Assembly: GCA_002316385.1 (NCBI GenBank)
Contig: DCDL01000024.1
Coordinates: 1-64,000, forward strand
Origin: Clostridium sp. UBA1056
GTDB lineage: Bacteria; Bacillota; Clostridia; Clostridiales; Clostridiaceae
DNA length: 64,000 bases
Reading direction: 5' to 3'
Positions 61,976 to 64,000 of this stretch are shown here, piece by piece (the stretch's first letter is position 1; the number at the start of each line of letters is the position of its first letter). The position numbers and the translations under genes are program-made. The notes beneath the pieces were generated by a model. The model did no database searches and was not told the DNA's origin. It saw nothing but the letters and a program-made list of their open reading frames with translations.

Positions 61976-62007
61976 AACCCTTTGATGCTGCTAAACATTA
62001 AAGGGTT
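61976..62007 (-). terminator. Terminator of the CBS-domain gene
   Basis: AACCCTTT (61976-61983) pairs with AAAGGGTT (62000-62007), with TTTTAATA after it on the minus strand. Confidence 0.8.
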
Positions 62008-62028
62008 ACTAAACTTAATTTATACTTA

Positions 62029-62484
62029 TTAACTTATTTTTGATATACTTTTAAATTCGCTAAAATCATCACTATCATTGTCTTCAAATAATCTCTTATA
62101 GCAATATGAGATTATATCGCCTCTTTTTATAATTCCAATGAATATATTCGAGTCATCAACTACTGGAACGAAGTTTTGCGATTTAGCAACAAGGATTAAA
62201 CTCTCAATATCAGAATTAATAGATACAGGCTTATTTTTAAAATGTCTTGGTATGTCTTTTATTAAAACATTCTCTGTATCTTTTAAGCTTAGCTCAGAAG
62301 AATTCTTTAACTTCCAAAGAAGATCTCCTTCAGTTAAAGTCCCGACATATTTTCCTTTATCATCTACTAAAGGGATAGAAGTATATCTATGATACTCCAT
62401 TCTCTCCATTGCTCTTCGCATAGTGGAACTAACCTTTTCAAAAATTACTTCGCTTTTAGGAGTTAGAAAAAAGGCAATGTTCAT
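62029..62484 (-). CDS. CBS domain protein
   Basis: The 151-residue product is two CBS motifs in tandem. The first is HRYTSIPLVDDKGKYVGTLTEGDLL (shown in part, about 32-56) and the second NFVPVVDDSNIFIGIIKRGDII (about 104-125). Such pairs bind adenine nucleotides and regulate partner proteins. There is no attached enzyme domain. GGAGG precedes the ATG. Its partner is unknown. Confidence 0.9.
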   Translation of the reverse strand: MNIAFFLTPKSEVIFEKVSSTMRRAMERMEYHRYTSIPLVDDKGKYVGTLTEGDLLWKLKNSSELSLKDTENVLIKDIPRHFKNKPVSINSDIESLILVAKSQNFVPVVDDSNIFIGIIKRGDIISYCYKRLFEDNDSDDFSEFKSISKIS

Positions 62485-62605
62485 ATTTTATCATCCTCCA
62501 TTAAATCAATATTCAATAAGTATACTAAAAAGCTATACTACAATTATAACATAATTTTCAAATTAAAAGAGAATAAAGTTTTTAATAATTTAAAAACAAG
62601 TAAAA

Positions 62606-63847
62606 CTAGGAGTTAATTCTATAATTTATCAAACATAAAAACATATGAGCAATAAACTCTTTAGGAAATGTAATTGCTAAAGTATTTCTAAAAGCCACTG
62701 TAGATTTAGATTTATTTAAAATATCACAATTGTTTAGTATAAAATGATCCTTTAATGATATTTCTTTATTATTTATATCTTGTTTCAACAAATTTACTTT
62801 TTCTAATATTTTCTTCAGTAATTCATTATAACTATATATAGTACATCTTTCTATTTCTATAACTTCAGCAGTAATTTCCATAGCCATAATAATATTAATA
62901 TGATTTCTAGATATTATACCTGAGAAATTTTTAATTCTTTTTATAGCTCTTAACAATTTTAAGTGGTCATAGATGGAATTATTAAAGTTTACAGAATTCA
63001 TTATAATGTTTAATTCGGTATTATCAATATCTTTTAGCAATCCCTTTGAAACTTCATCTTTAAAAAAGTAATAATTTTGTCCTATTAAATGATTAAAAGC
63101 TTTTAATGTATCTAAATACCCTAGATTTATATTTCTTTCAATCTTTGAACTATCAAAATTAATAATTGGACCAAGGCTTTCACTACATTTAATTTCTATT
63201 ATGGGTATATTATTTTTATTATTAAATTTTCGTTTAAATCCAGGGCCGTCAATATCCACTTGAATTATAGTAGAACAGGAACTATTTAAAAGCATACTAG
63301 TTGGAAGATTATTATACATACCACCGTCAAAAAATGTAATTCCATCAATAACACTATGCTTTAGACCAGGTAAAGAACAGCTTGCCATTATATAGTCAAT
63401 AATTTTTCCATAAGGAATATCAGATTTAAAGATCTCTATGGGTTTAAGTGGAGACATACTAAGAGTAACTATACCAAAATCTATAGGTGAATTTCTTATT
63501 TTATCTTCATTTAAATAACCCTGTAATAGCCTTTTTAAAGGAGTAGAGTCTAGCCCTCTGTTAGATATAACATTTTTAATTAACTTAGGAATGTCCTTAG
63601 AAATTAAATTTCCATCTGTAGAAGAAATATCATCTACACAGAAACAACTGGCAAAATCTATTGCTCGCCATAACTCTTCTAAATCTTTATAAGTATTGAT
63701 ACATATAAAAGCACCATTGATAGCGCCGATAGAAGTACCTACCACTGCAGATATTTCTATTTTTAACTCTATCAATGCTTTCCACACACCAACTTCATAA
63801 GCTCCTTTAGAACCACCACCACCTAATACTAATCCATAACTATTCAA
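62606..63847 (-). CDS. Patatin-like phospholipase
   Basis: The start is uncertain: TTG 63847 (AAAGGAG 11 bases ahead) is preferred over GTG 63859, which abuts the ribosome site. The product (about 413 residues) has the patatin catalytic set: oxyanion GGGGSKGAYEVGVW, nucleophile GTSIGAINGAF (G-x-S-x-G) and the D-G dyad in FFDGGMYNNLP. These hydrolyse membrane lipid acyl chains. The C-terminal 200 residues are helical and of unknown role. The last 150 bases of the window upstream contain no further gene. Confidence 0.9.
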   Translation of the reverse strand: MNSYGLVLGGGGSKGAYEVGVWKALIELKIEISAVVGTSIGAINGAFICINTYKDLEELWRAIDFASCFCVDDISSTDGNLISKDIPKLIKNVISNRGLDSTPLKRLLQGYLNEDKIRNSPIDFGIVTLSMSPLKPIEIFKSDIPYGKIIDYIMASCSLPGLKHSVIDGITFFDGGMYNNLPTSMLLNSSCSTIIQVDIDGPGFKRKFNNKNNIPIIEIKCSESLGPIINFDSSKIERNINLGYLDTLKAFNHLIGQNYYFFKDEVSKGLLKDIDNTELNIIMNSVNFNNSIYDHLKLLRAIKRIKNFSGIISRNHINIIMAMEITAEVIEIERCTIYSYNELLKKILEKVNLLKQDINNKEISLKDHFILNNCDILNKSKSTVAFRNTLAITFPKEFIAHMFLCLINYRINS

Positions 63848-64000
63848 TCCTTGGAACACTCCTTTAAGTAGAAATATAAATTTAAATATAAGTTTATCTA
63901 TTATTATATTATCCTAAATGAATTAATTTTGATAATTATTACAATAATTATAGTATACATACTAATTATTACTATTTATACGTTGAACTTTTATATAAAA

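Overview
The window reads as chromosome of a very AT-rich, anaerobic, spore-forming low-GC Gram-positive, most likely Clostridium sensu stricto. Pointers are strong AGGAGG ribosome sites, HPr kinase, a Spo0E-type phosphatase, a complete Rnf complex, an [FeFe]-hydrogenase-like sensor protein, a proofreading-deficient DNA polymerase I and many sodium-linked transporters. No species can be named from sequence alone. There is no prophage, CRISPR array or intact mobile element. The only transposon trace is a badly decayed IS4-type transposase near 16.4-16.8 kb.

Layout. Bases 1-7.4 kb are an accessory patch: several GNAT acetyltransferases, a GNAT fragment, a zinc-ribbon/S4-like protein with a leader-peptide arrangement, a SAM methyltransferase, and an ABC exporter broken by a stop codon, a deletion fusion and a frameshift. 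From 7.4 to 16.2 kb lie small housekeeping or stress enzymes (histidine phosphatase, secreted CAP protein, Nudix, MccF-like S66 peptidase, two 2H phosphoesterases, DUF402), the biotin transporter gene bioY behind a BirA-like dyad, a lone ATP-cone protein, a DMT exporter and a YdjM-like protein. From 17 to 28 kb come a large surface protein joining cell-wall-binding repeats to a beta-propeller, an S9 peptidase, peptide deformylase, a flavodoxin-type reductase, a Spo0E-like protein, HprK and an M18 aminopeptidase.

From 28.3 to 35.3 kb are two notable signalling loci: a DUF1538 membrane protein followed by two PII-like proteins, and a ferredoxin/hydrogenase-like/PAS sensor overlapping a SpoIIE-type phosphatase, with a soluble zinc-binding (CZB) chemoreceptor downstream. 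After tRNA-Leu(CAA) and glutaminase come a decayed DUF554 gene, polA-coaE-lytic transglycosylase (overlapping genes), tRNA-Leu(GAG), two AGCS Na+/amino-acid symporters, rarA and small DUF1292-type proteins.

The right end, mostly on the minus strand, has three NhaC-type antiporter paralogues with matching promoter layouts, deoC, an RseC-like protein and the operon rnfCDGEAB. It is followed by the plus-strand pair psuK-psuG (pseudouridine breakdown), a CBS-domain protein and a patatin-like phospholipase. A plausible unifying theme (inference) is an ion circuit: Rnf couples ferredoxin oxidation to Na+ or H+ export, and AGCS symporters and NhaC antiporters use the gradient. Hydrogenase-like sensing, deoC/psuKG nucleoside salvage and glutaminase fit a fermenting anaerobe.
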